Origin: Albula goreensis | Lineage: Eukaryota; Chordata; Actinopteri; Albuliformes; Albulidae | Length of the DNA: 64,000 bases | Direction of reading: 5' to 3' | Assembly: GCA_022829145.1 (NCBI GenBank) | Contig: CM040750.1 | Span: forward strand, 3,973,001-4,037,000 | Part shown: one piece after another, positions 31,847 through 41,919 of the stretch | Layout of the letters: every line of letters starts with the position of its first letter | Numbering within the stretch: position 1 is the first letter of the stretch | The notes under the pieces: model-generated | What the model saw: only the letters and a program-made list of their open reading frames with translations | Told to the model about the DNA's origin: nothing | Database searches by the model: none | Position numbers and translations under genes: made by a program

Positions 31847-31904
31847 AATATAACTAATGTGAAGATGGAGTGAGTTTTCTCACTGTAGAACTGTCACTGT
31901 GCAT

Positions 31905-32219
31905 ATGTACATCCTGAGATGATTACAACTCGCTGCAATGATAAGACATCTCCCAATAACTAAATCTTTATTCTAAAAATATACGCTGAATGGAACAGTA
32001 CAACGACCTAAGAAATTAGACCCAAGCATTAAACATAGTGAAATGATAATGTTGACTCTGACACCAGCAGCAGTCTCTACCATGATTTCCTCACAAAGAC
32101 ACTTAACCTTCACTTGAAGAGTATAAACTCAATTTCACAGCACAAAGACCAGCCTTTGAAAAAAATTCAAATGAAGTTAACTTTTCCCAGTTTCTGCTTC
32201 CAGATATATTTCCTGACTG
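31905..32219 (-). repeat. Diverged satellite-related block, minus orientation (left of copia)
   Basis: CTCGCTGCAATGATAAGACA, then ATATACGCTGAATGGAACAG and GACCTAAGAAATTAGACCC, is a degenerate reverse complement of the satellite monomer. It is also the reverse complement of about 36840-37115. The copia element inserted at its end. Confidence 0.7.
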
Positions 32220-32224
32220 CACGA

Positions 32225-32490
32225 TGTTGACATATATGCTCTCAGTCATGGGAGATGAACTTTTATTTCTTTTAGTGTTTTGGCAAACTGAATGGGTTAC
32301 GCGGGTATTCTGTGCAATGTATGATGACAGCCAATGAGATGTATTGTTGCAGACGTGTTGTGCGCGCGTGAGTGTTAATAAAGTCATTGTAGTTCCTGCA
32401 AGGCAGAGCCGGTGTCCTACTTTGTATTTTATTCCTCCGAAGGGCTATTTTTCGGTCTGGTGCTGGGTATACACGCCAGGGCTGCTAACA
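32225..32490 (+). repeat. Copia 5' LTR
   Basis: 266 bp, from TGTTGACATATATGC to GGGCTGCTAACA. It carries AATAAA at 32377-32382 as the likely poly(A) signal. It lacks an 18-bp segment present near the 3' end of the other LTR. Confidence 0.93.
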
Positions 32491-32504
32491 GGTTATGGGC
32501 CAAG
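32491..32504 (+). other. Copia primer-binding site (half-tRNA iMet type)
   Basis: GGTTATGGGCCAAG directly follows the 5' LTR. It matches, with one mismatch, the sequence complementary to the anticodon stem-loop of initiator methionine tRNA. This is the internal, cleaved-tRNA priming used by Drosophila copia, rather than priming from the tRNA 3' end. Confidence 0.8.
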
Positions 32505-32596
32505 AGTTACCCAGGACCTCCCAAGCAGCTTGCCAGAGAGAGAAAAGTCGCAACGTACCGCGTGTCCGGTGAGAATTAGCTCGCTACGCTAGCACC

Positions 32597-33480
32597 ATGA
32601 GGAAGCGGGTCACGGAGTCGAGTAGCCGTGGTTGGTCTCGGCTAATTTTTGACGGAGATGAAAAGAATTATGAACTGTGGGACATTTTTGGGCCATCTTC
32701 GGCTGCAAGGATTAAAGGACACTATCTTAAATGAACCCATCAATGATGAAGACGAAGAGGGAGAAGAAAATGCCGAGGCATATGCGGAGCTAATCCAGTT
32801 CTTGGATGATAAAAGTTTGTCGCTGGTAATGCGGGAAGCCACAGACGATGGACGGAAAGCGCTAAAGATTTTGAGAGACTATTATGCAGGTAAAGGAAAG
32901 CCACGTATAATAAGCCTGTATTCAGAACTGACTTCACTGAAAAAATCTAGCAGTGAAAGTGTGACATTATGTGATTCGCGCAGAGACAGCCATCACAGCA
33001 TTGAGAAATGCTGGTGAAACACTGAGTGACGGGCTGCTAGTAGCAATGATTTTGAAAGGATTGCCAGAATCATTCAAACCATTTGCTATTCATGTTACTC
33101 AAAGTGAAGAGGCAATAACTTTTGCTGAATTCAAAACTAAACTGCGAAGCTACGAGGACACAGAGAAAATGCGCATAGCAGCATCTGACGACAATGTCAT
33201 GAAAGCTCAAGTGCAACCAAGAGCGAGACACACCATGGCAAGTGCAAGTCACCGGGGAGCTGAGAACGCCGACAAAGTGTGCTTCAGATGTGGTTTGAAA
33301 GGACACAAAGCCAAAACATGTCAACGCAAGCAGTGGTGTAGCCATTGTAAAAGCACCACACATCGAGACGCAAACTGCAGACGGAAACAACGGCGGGACG
33401 ACGCGTGGAAAGTTTCCGAGGAGATGAGCGGCAAGGAGTATGTATTCCGGATGAATGACAGGGACGTGGACACCCGGTCA
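32597..33480 (+). pseudogene. Copia gag (broken)
   Basis: Capsid/nucleocapsid precursor relic. The likely start is ATG 32597 (ACCATGA context), opening MRKRVTESSSRGWSRLIFDG. A frameshift near 32675-32690 moves the frame, and a second near 32965-32975 moves it again. The C-terminal part keeps two CCHC zinc knuckles, [14 protein letters not shown] (about 33279-33320) and [14 protein letters not shown] (about 33336-33377), both with the CX2CX4HX4C spacing used for RNA binding. The presence of two knuckles is notable. Confidence 0.85.
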
Positions 33481-33660
33481 GAGCGTACAGTCCAAGGGAG
33501 AGGCCTGATGGTCGACACGGGAGCAACTTCGCATATCATCACAGATATAACAAAGTTCAAGAAGTTCGACGGGTCGTTCGAGGCAGAGACACACTGCGTG
33601 GAATTGGCTGACGGCACACTGGAATCGCAGAGCGCAGAGGAGTCGCGGAGGTTTGTTTGA
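33481..33660 (+). pseudogene. Copia protease (truncated by frameshift)
   Basis: Same frame as the end of gag. VDTGATSHI, with the catalytic Asp-Thr-Gly at 33514-33522, is the retropepsin active site. The frame ends at a TGA at 33658-33660, while homologous sequence continues in another frame, so protease and integrase are no longer joined. Confidence 0.8.
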
Positions 33661-34800
33661 TCGACAGCAGACAACGATGCCACAACGCAACGCTGAGAAA
33701 GGCGTTGTATGTCCCATCATACCCGCAGGACATCTTTTCTGTGAAAGCAGCTACTGTGAATAGAGCAACAGTAATCTTCAAGGACGGTGACAGCGCCCTA
33801 ATACACAGAGACGGTACAAAGTTCGACATTCACGAGTATAACAGACTATATTACCTGCACACAGTAAAGGATGAATGTGATGATCAGAGGAAGGGGTGTT
33901 TTGATGTCCAGACATGGCATGAGATCCTAGGGCACTGTAACTATGATGACATTCAGAAATTACAGAGTGTTGTAGATGGCATGGAAATCATGAGAGAACA
34001 GACAAGCCTCTCCCACCTTGTGAAGTGTGCACTCAGGGAAAGTTTATCCAAACTAGAAACAGGGACCCTGATGTAAGAGCCAAAGTAGCTCTAGAGTTGG
34101 TACACACAGATATAGCAGGACCAATAGACCCAGAGTCCAGAGATGGGCATAGATTTGTGCTATCATTCACTGATTATTATTCCAGTGCAGTGTTTGTGTA
34201 TTTTCTGAAGAGTAAAAGTGATACAGTGCAAGCAACAGAGAAATTCTTTGCTGACACAGCCCCATATGGGAAAATTAAATGTATCAGATCTGACAATGGT
34301 ACAGAATTCACGGGAAAAAGTTACCAGGCCCTACTCAGAAGAAATCGAATCAGACATGAAACCTGAGCACCATACTCTCCACACCAAAATGCTACTGCTG
34401 AGCGAAATTGGCGCACACTGTTTGACATGGCTAGGTGTTTGCTAATAGAGAGTGAGTTACCAAAAGACTTGTGGACCTATGCAGTGCAGACAGCAGCTGT
34501 AGTGAGGAACAGATACTTTAACAAGCGCACAAAACAGACGCCTTACTTAATGCTGACAGGAAAACGGCCTAACCTTTCCAGGATGCAAAAGTTTGGGTCA
34601 GTGTGTTATGCCTATAAACAGGACAAGAAAAAATTGGATTCAAAGTGTGAGCAGGGAATCTTTGTTGGGTACGACAAAAATAGCCCAGCCTACATGATCC
34701 CAGCCTACATGAATCCTGACAGTGGGAGAGTGCAGAAGCACAGACTGGTGAAGTCTGTGAACAAAACAACAGTTGAGCGACAGGTACAGACTGACTTGAC
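33661..34800 (+). pseudogene. Copia integrase (catalytic triad readable, frame broken)
   Basis: A GAG-pre-integrase segment with WHEILGHC comes first, in one frame. A shift near 34020 then leads into the core. There, HTDIAGP (Asp codon 34109), RSDNGTEF (Asp codon 34292) and NATAERNW (Glu codon 34400) form a DD35E triad with the expected 35-residue spacing. An in-frame TGA at 34364-34366 interrupts the core before the Glu. The C-terminal part (RMQKFGSVCYAYKQDKKK, then GIFVGYD) follows intact. Confidence 0.88.
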
Positions 34801-35077
34801 GCCTGATGACGAAGACTGTGAGCTACAGAATAGAGCTAGCAGGACTGGGAAAAATACTGATGTGAGTACAGAACATACTCAGGGTCAAGATCCAGTAATT
34901 ATGCCTGATGTGAGCAGCCAAACACCGACAGATGAAACCAACCAAGAACCTTCACAATATCCTTCTAGAGTGAGGAAGAAACCAGGTTATTTGAGTGAAT
35001 ATGTATCTGGCAAAGATAGTGATGATCAGATACTGACTAATATAGATTACTGTTACAGATTGATGTGTAACATCCCC

Positions 35078-35587
35078 CTAACATTCAGGGAAGCTGTGAC
35101 CTCAACTCAGTCAAGGGCATGGCTGAATGCAGTGGATGACGAGATGCAGTCACTGAGAGACAATAACACATTTACCCTAACCAACTTGCCTGAGGGTAAG
35201 AAAGCAGTGGGGGGTAGATGGGTGTATGCCATTAAGAACAATGTAGACGGATTTGACAAATACAAGGCACGGTATGTAGCTAAAGGATACAGTCAAAAGA
35301 TAGGTGTAGACTATGAGGAGACATTTTCTCCTACTGCTAACCTAACCAGTATCAGAGTGCTGATGCAAAAAGCAGCACCGGAAAACCTGATTTTACATCA
35401 GATGGATGTCAAAACTGCCTACTTACATGCACCAATAGATTGCGAGATTTACATAGAACAACCAGAGGGTTATGAGGTGAAATCTAGCTCAAATGAAAAG
35501 TTGGTGTACAGGTTAGAAAAGTCTCTCTATGGGCTAAAACAGTCAGGCAGAAATTGGAACAGAACACGTTCTTGTTGCAGTAGGTAG
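35078..35587 (+). pseudogene. Copia reverse transcriptase, C-terminally deleted
   Basis: The RVT_2 N-terminal half is well kept: AWLNAVDDEMQSL, GGRWVYAIK, YKARYVAKGYSQ, DYEETFSPTA, MDVKTAYLHA and LEKSLYGLKQS. After NWN (about 35558) the frame runs into unrelated residues and stops at 35585-35587. The YVDD box that carries two catalytic Asp residues is absent from the whole element. The DNA resumes at RNase H-proximal sequence from about 35580, so several hundred bases were lost internally. Confidence 0.9.
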
Positions 35588-36217
35588 CCTTATCTATCTG
35601 ACCACATGTACAAGACCCGATCTGAGTTTTGTAGTGAGTTAACTGTCACAGTATTTTACTGAGCCAACAGAAGAACAATGGGCTACTGTGGAGCATGTAC
35701 TGAAATATTTGAAAGGCACAAGTGACAAAGAGTTGTGTTACAGAAAATGGTACTATGAAAAATTGAAAATACAAGCATACAGTGATGCAGATTGGGCAGC
35801 TGATGTAACAGACAGACGAAGTACAACTGGTTATTGTGTGAGCCTGAACAAAGATGGACCAAAAAGCAGTCCACTGTTGCACTGTCTACCTGTGAGGCAA
35901 AATATATGGCATTAGCCGCGACCACACAGGAGTGTATGTACTTAGTGCAACTACTTGAAGGTATTGATGGACACCAATATGCACCACCTAAGGTTTATGA
36001 AGATAATCAAGGTGCGATAGCATTAGCGAAGAATCCTGTGAGTAGACAGAGATGCAAGCATGTTGATATTAAGTATCATTTTGTAAGATCAACTGTAAGT
36101 GAAGGAAAAATAAGTTTGGAGTATTGTCCGACAGATAAGATGGTAGCAGATGTAATGACAAAACCTGCAACAAAATTTAAGTTGAATGAGTTTGCAAAGT
36201 TTATGTTTGGAGACTAA
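35580..36217 (+). pseudogene. Copia RNase H (broken)
   Basis: It resumes with TCTRPDLSF in one frame and has an in-frame TAA at 35640-35642. It then continues with EHVLKYLKGT, YSDADWA and RRSTTGYC, and shifts near 35860 into the frame with STCEAKYMALAA, YEDNQGAIAL and KHVDIKYHFV. The acidic residues of SDAD, CEAK and EDNQ are the usual copia RNase H catalytic set. The stop TAA is at 36215-36217. Confidence 0.9.
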
Positions 36218-36284
36218 CCATGTAAAAGTTTACATGATGGAATGTGAAAAACCATATGTTTTTGTTTGTTGAAAAGGATAATCT

Positions 36285-36299
36285 GAGAGCAAGTGGGGG
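36285..36299 (+). other. Copia polypurine tract
   Basis: GAGAGCAAGTGGGGG abuts the 3' LTR, in the position required for plus-strand priming. Confidence 0.8.
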
Positions 36300-36585
36300 T
36301 GTTGACATATATGCTCTCAGTCATGGGAGATGAACTTTTATTTCTTTTTAGTGTTTTGGCAAACTGAATGGGTTTACGCGGGTATTCTGCGCAATGTATG
36401 ATGACAGCCAATGAGATGTATTGTTGCAGATGTGTTGTGTGCGCGTGACTGTTAATAAAGTAGTAGTAGTTCCTGCAAGGCAGAGCCGGTGTCCTACTTT
36501 GTATGTTATTCCTCCAAAGGGCTATTTTTCGGTCTGGTGCTGGGTATACACGCCAGGGCTGCTGCACAACCATCCTCTGCTAACA
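36300..36585 (+). repeat. Copia 3' LTR
   Basis: 286 bp, with AATAAA at 36454-36459. It resembles the 5' LTR except for about ten substitutions, single-base indels, and an 18-bp segment (GCACAACCATCCTCTGCT) near its end that the 5' LTR lacks. The segment is bordered by GCT repeats, so slippage deletion in the 5' copy is the simple explanation. Confidence 0.93.
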
Positions 36586-36590
36586 CACGA

Positions 36591-36755
36591 TGACAAAATG
36601 TTACAAATGTCCTTTGAATTGTGATTTGGCAGTTGAGTGTTTGTCAGCTCCTTAGAAATTGCATTCACTCGGCCTTGCACTGTGTAGGCAAATACTAAGT
36701 TAAGGAACTTAAAAGATAAACTTTGTAAGCTACGCACTTGCCAACTACACTAAAT
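36591..36755 (-). repeat. Diverged satellite-related block, minus orientation (right of copia)
   Basis: Continues the block cut by the copia insertion (31905-32219). TCAGCTCCTTAGAAATTGCA and AAGCTACGCACTTGCCAACT appear in reverse complement at about 37280-37390. Confidence 0.65.
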
Positions 36756-36774
36756 GTCCATACATTGCATGACC

Positions 36775-37520
36775 GAGCAAATATGATCCTAAGGAGATGA
36801 CAAATACTCAAGTGCCATATTGCAGTTCAAATGACATTTCCTTTCATTCCGTTCAAAGGCTGGTCTTTGTGTTGAGAAATTGAGTATATAGCCTTCGAGT
36901 GAAGGTTCAGTGTCTTTGTGAGGAAATCATGGCAGAGATTGCTGCGGGTGACAAAGTCAACCTAATCATTTCACTATGTGTAAAGGTTTAAGTATCATGT
37001 GAATTTCTTTGGTCGTTGAACTGTTCCATTCAGCATATACTTTAAGATGATGATATAGTTACTGTGAGATGTCTTATCATTGCAGCGACTTGTAATGGTC
37101 TCAGGAAATACGTGCACACACAGTTAGAGTTCCACTGTTTAAAACAGAGAACTGAGCTCTTCCATAGTCTCATGATGAGAACTCTACCTTAAAGTGAAAT
37201 TGTTGCTTGCAAATATTTAACTGCGTCTACAGAAGTCCTCCAAGCCTATACACTGTAAGCTTTAATCTGTAAGGACATTTACTTTAGTTGGCAAGTGCGT
37301 AACTTACAAACATCATCTTTTAAGTTCCTCAGCTTAGTATTCGCGCACACTGCATCACAGAGCGAATGCAATTTCTAAGGAGCTGACAAACACTCAAGAG
37401 CAAAATCGCAATTCAAATGACATTTCCTTTTATTCGTAACATGTTTGTCATCGTGCAGTCAAGAAATATATGAGGAAGAAGAAATTCGGAAAAGTTAACT
37501 TTTAAAATTTTTTTCAAAGG
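36775..37520 (+). repeat. Diverged satellite-related block, plus orientation
   Basis: Reads in the same direction as the main array but is strongly diverged (for example ACTGTGAGATGTCTTATCAT near 37055). With the minus block to its left it forms an imperfect palindrome centred near 36760. Confidence 0.65.
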
Positions 37521-37524
37521 CTAG

Positions 37525-38920
37525 TTGGTGTGCGTGTAGTTTCATTCTGAGAGCAGTACAACTCTCTGCAATGAAAAGAACTCTCACAGTGATTGAATCT
37601 TCACTCTAACAGTATACGCTGAATTGTACCTGGCAAAGACCTGAGAAATCACATGAGTGTGAAAAGCATTCAACAACAATGAACATTTTCAGCTTCTACT
37701 TCTTCATACACTTCCCAGTGAGCACTTGCTCCTGTGCTGTACACGCGTTAAGGGAGCCAAAAAAAATTACAGTGAGAAAAGGAAAACGTTTTCAATATTG
37801 GGACATGCCAACTACTCCAAATGTGTATACGGATGCAAGATTACAGATTCCAAGCTCGTAGGACCTTAGGAAACTAGTTTTTCTAGTGTTTTTCTTTCTA
37901 ACATTGTCATGTATTGATGATTTTTCATTCTGTGACTTGCAAAATTTCAGGTCTCCGTTCAGACCAGAGGAAGAGTAAGGTACACTTGTAGGTTCATTCT
38001 TAGAGCAGGACAGCTCTCTCCCCATGAAAAGAATCCTTACTGTGACTGAATCTTCAGTCTAACACTGTATGCTGAATTGTACCTCGCCAAGACCCAAGAA
38101 ATTACATCCGTGTGTAAAGCATTCAGCCAAAGAGAACATTTTCAGTTTCTGCTTCTTCATACACTTCCCATCCTGTATGATGACAAACATTACACCGATG
38201 AAAGGAAAAGTTGTTTTCGCGATATGGCACTTGTGTGTTTCTGAGGTGCTTAGGAACCACGTTCACTCGCTCCTGTGCTCTACATGTGCAATAAGAGAGC
38301 CAAAAAAGTTAAAGTGAGAAAAGGAAAACGTGTTCACTGTCAGTTGCCTACATGCCAACTTAAGTTAAAGTGAGGAAAGGAAAACGTATTCACGATCAGT
38401 ACACGCCAAAAAATATGCAAATGCGTATACAGATGCAAGATTACAGTTTCCATTCTTGTAGAACCTCTGGAAAATTACTTTTGTGTTTTGCTAACTTACA
38501 ATGTCATGTATAGAATATTTTTTCTTTCTGCGACTTGCAAAACTTTAGGTCTCCGTTTTGGCTGGTGGAAGTGTAAGGTGTGTGTTTAGGTTCATTCTGA
38601 GAGCAGGACAGCTCTCTCCATTGAAACGACTCCTTCCAGTGACTGGATCTTCAGTCAAACAGTTTTTATTGAATTTGTACCTCGCAACGACCTAAGAAAC
38701 TACCTGCGTGTGTAAAGCATTCAACAAAAGTGAACATTTTCAGTTTCTGCTTCTTCATACACTTCCGGGCCTGTGTGATGACAAACATTAAGCCGATGAA
38801 AGGAAATTTTGTTCTAAATGCGATATGTCTCTTGTGTGTTTGTAAAGATCTTAGGAACCATGTTGACTCACTCCTGTGCCTTACCGGAGCCAAAAAAGTT
38901 AAAGTGAGAGAAGGAAAACG
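37525..38920 (-). repeat. Three diverged satellite monomers, minus orientation
   Basis: Three successive copies carry GAGAGCAG-ACA-CTCTC, then a T-rich ACATTTTCAG-TTCTGCTTCTT segment and ACAGTGAAAACG-like motifs. All are the reverse complement of the main monomer; the third breaks off near 38920. A local tandem duplication of the AAAGTGAG-AAAGGAAAACG segment lies at about 38300-38385. No intact protein-coding signature was found. Confidence 0.75.
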
Positions 38921-39372
38921 TTTGAGAACAGACAATCCCTCTGTTTTCAAAAAGCGAAATAGAATGCAATTGGATCCACTCAACATTAATTAAATACAAC
39001 ACAATAATACAAAAAATATTTCTATCAAGAAGAATCAATGACAAATTTATACACAAAATATGAAAACATCCTCATGTTCAGAGTAGTTTTCTTTAAAAAA
39101 AAAAATAATAAAGAATGGAACACAGGTCAAGAACTACTGATTGGCAAAAGAAAAAAACATTGAATACATGTTAGTCCATGTATTCAATACTCAAAAGAAA
39201 AAGTCACTGTGGTGATTTGGAACTCTCCAGTTGCTCTCCATTTATTCCTTCACTTGGATTTCAAATCCAGAAGCCTGGCTCCGCCTTCTGGACACACCTT
39301 CGCAGCAGGTTCACCAATCCCGCAGTTTCATTTTACTGAGGTGGTGAAAAAGTGGGATAGTCTGTTCTCAAA
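38921..39372. mobile_element. MITE with TTTGAGAACAGAC ends
   Basis: 38921-38939 and 39354-39372 are inverted repeats of 19 bp with one mismatch. The interior (about 452 bp in total) includes a perfect 12-bp hairpin at 39159-39188 and an A-run. Satellite-like DNA in minus orientation lies on both sides, so it was inserted into a monomer. The superfamily is not known. Confidence 0.65.
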
Positions 39373-39547
39373 GAGACTGACAGTGGATGTCAGTACAGGC
39401 CAACGAAGGCAAATGTGTGTACGGATGCAAGACTCCAGTTTCCAAGCTTGTAGGACCTCAGGAAACTTAGTTTTGTGTTTTGCTTTCTAACATTGTCATG
39501 TATTGATGATTTTTCATTCTTGGAGTTGCAAAACTTCAGGTCTCCAT
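39373..39547 (-). repeat. Diverged satellite fragment, minus orientation
   Basis: GTGTACGGATGCAAGACTCC and TTTGTGTTTTGCTTTCTAAC match the minus-oriented monomers at 37525-38920. Orientation flips to plus directly after it, near 39547. Confidence 0.7.
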
Positions 39548-39687
39548 TGTTCACTTTTCTTGAATGCTTTCAACACACATGCAGTTTCTTAGGTCTGCCA
39601 AGCACATTTCAGCACACACTGTTAGACTGAAGATTCAGTCACTGTGAGAGTTCTTTTCATAGCAGAGAGCTGAACTGCTCTCAGAAT
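39548..39687 (+). repeat. Diverged satellite monomer, plus orientation, split by hAT
   Basis: TTCTTGAATGCTTTCAACAC and AGATTCAGTCACTGTGAGAG are clear monomer motifs in array orientation. The monomer is interrupted at CTCAGAAT and resumes at 41129. Confidence 0.8.
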
Positions 39688-41128
39688 CAGTGGCGGCTGC
39701 TGGTCTTTGAAAGAGGGGAAGCTCATTGTCGGCTTACATCATAAAATTTGTCAGTTTATTTATACATAAATTCTGCCCTCCGTACCTTTTCAAGAAAATG
39801 GTCTGTGACCCTATCATGTTTCTGTGAACTCCCTGTAATTCCCCTTGTTGGATGATTCACTACTCTCATCATGCCCCCTAAATTGAAGCTCCTGCCGGCC
39901 AAGCAAGGAAGTCACATCAATAAGGCGGTTTAGGAAGGCCCTGTATTGTTTGACTGTTTCATAATGTTTTGCCTCTTGAATGCAAGCACCTTCATTAACT
40001 GCATGTTAAACCCTGACCCTGCCTAGGCAACTTAACCTTGCACTCACATGTTCATTGTTCTTTTCATGTCTTTAATATGCTTGGTCAAAGTTAGACAGAT
40101 CCCCAAAACCCAATTTTGACCAGACAAGACATCCCTGAGATGGTTTCATCAAGAGGCATGGCCAACAGTACATTTTCTTTGTACTGTACATTGTACAGTA
40201 CATTGACAACACAGCCCTTCCAGTCAGCCAGCTAACTTTGTCATACCAGGAGAGCTGAAAAGACTTGTTACTTTTCCCTACTTTTTGCACCAAATCAATC
40301 TCAGGTGTTGATCTGCCCTGCTGTTTAATTCTAAGTTTCTCCTTGTAAGGAAGACTATCAAATGGCTTCGCCAAAATCAGGTCGACAATATTAGCATTGT
40401 CTGCCATCGTGTGCACCTTGCTAGCTAGCTAGTTCACTCCGACCTAGCCAACAGTATGACTGATTGAACGATATTAAACTCTAACAAGGAAATGTTGAAA
40501 TTATGTTAAACTGAAACAAGGAAATACTATGTGTGTTTTATTTGCAGTGTAAGAAATGAACAAGTAATTTCGCCATGCAAATACCAACAAATTGCTTGTA
40601 GTTTGTCTTTCCACTTCACTTCAAGTGACGGTGTATATCTCAAAACAGCTGTCAATCAAAACGGGATTCAGCCTTTCGACTGATCCTCCAATCATCATGC
40701 GGAAGCTCAGCGTCCAGGCCAGCCGAGGCCCACCCACAGCTCCATTCACTCCCAGAGACGCTGAGCGTCCGGGGGCGGGACAAAATCATGGCATTTATCC
40801 AATTACCGTAGAGTTTCGAGGCAATGAAAAAAACTGTTCCATGCAGTCCCATAGAAGCGCATGGATGCTCAGCGTCTACGGGCAAATGCATTGACCATAG
40901 ACTGTATAAAAAAACGGCGCTATGGGAATTTATGAGAAGTTAACAACATCGAGTCAGTCGATTTGTAATAAGTAGCTGATTCTGAACGAACTCGTCTTCG
41001 AGATGAACGTGTTCTAACGCATTTGTAGTCAATGAAATGTTAACACAACCGTACATATTTCACCATTTAATTTTTGACATTTTAGGGGAAGCTGAGCTTC
41101 CCTTGCAGTCTTAGAGAAATCGCCTCTG
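39688..41128 (-). mobile_element. hAT transposon, deletion derivative, in a satellite monomer
   Basis: The ends CAGTGGCG and (reverse complement) CAGAGGCG are short inverted termini. The 8-bp duplication CTCAGAAT flanks them (39680-39687 and 41129-41136). At 1441 bp it keeps only an N-terminal transposase fragment on the minus strand. Related GGGGAAGCTC motifs lie near both ends. Confidence 0.9.
40072..40407 (-). pseudogene. hAT transposase N-terminal (TTF-type zinc finger) fragment
   Basis: ATG at 40407 on the minus strand gives MADNANIVDLILAKPFDSLP, then QGRSTPEIDLVQ, SFQLSWYDKVSWLTG and MYCWPCLLMK. This is the TTF-type zinc-finger start of fish hAT transposases, often annotated as ZMYM1- or TTF-like proteins. 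It stops after SNFDQAY at about 111 residues, where full-length proteins run to several hundred. The catalytic hAT domain is absent, so this could at most bind DNA. Confidence 0.8.
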
Positions 41129-41919
41129 CTCAGAATGAACCTACATGTGTACCTTACACTTTCACGGGCTTAAACGCAGACCTGAAGTGTTGAAAGTAAC
41201 AGAATGAAAAATGATCAATACATGACAATGTTAGAAAGCAAAACACAAAACTAAGTTTACGAATGTCCTACCAGCTTGGAAACTGTAATTTTGTATCCGT
41301 ACACACATTTGCATTAGTTGGCGTGTACTGTCAGTGAAAATGTTTTCCTTCTCTTACTTTAACTTTGTTGGCACCCTTAACACATGCACAGCACAGGTGC
41401 GAGTGAACGTGGTTCCAAAGCACCTTACAAACACACGTGTCATATCGCGTTTGAAACAACATTACTTTTCATCGGCTTAATGTTTGTCATCATACAGACT
41501 GGGAAGTGTATGAAGAAGCAGAAACTGAAAAAGTTCACTTTTGTTGAATACTTTACACACGCATGTCGTTTCTTAGGTGTTGGCGAGGTCCAATTCAGCA
41601 TACACTGTTGGACAGAAGATTCAGTCACTGTGAGAGTTCTTTCCATTGCAGGGAACTGTACTGCTCTCAGAATGAACCTTCAAGTGTACCTTACACTTCC
41701 ACGGGCCTAAACGGAGATGTGAAGTGTTGAATGTCCCAGAATGAAAAATCATTACTACATGACATTGTTACTGAACCAAACACAAAACTAAGTTTTCTTA
41801 GTCCCAACAAGCTTTGAAACTTGGATCTTGCATCCGTACACACTTTTGCATTTGTTGGAGTGTATTGACAGTGAAAACGTTTTCCTTCACTCACTTTAAG
41901 TTTTTTGGCTTTCTTAACT
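41129..41919 (+). repeat. Diverged edge monomers of the satellite array
   Basis: Plus-oriented monomers with many substitutions relative to the core. The anchor motif CATGnACAGCACAGG is at 41383 and its diverged form at 41920, so the register (537 bp) already equals that of the array. Confidence 0.85.

Larger units (their letters stand above)
32225..36585 (+). mobile_element. Ty1/copia LTR retrotransposon, degenerate
   Basis: It has two LTRs (32225-32490 and 36300-36585, both TGTTGACA...TAACA), a 5-bp target duplication CACGA (32220-32224 and 36586-36590), a primer site and a polypurine tract. The domain order is gag, protease, integrase, reverse transcriptase, RNase H; integrase before RT defines the copia group. 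The coding region has at least five disruptions plus an internal RT deletion, so it cannot move by itself. The LTRs differ at roughly ten positions, suggesting an insertion that is not recent. Confidence 0.95.
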
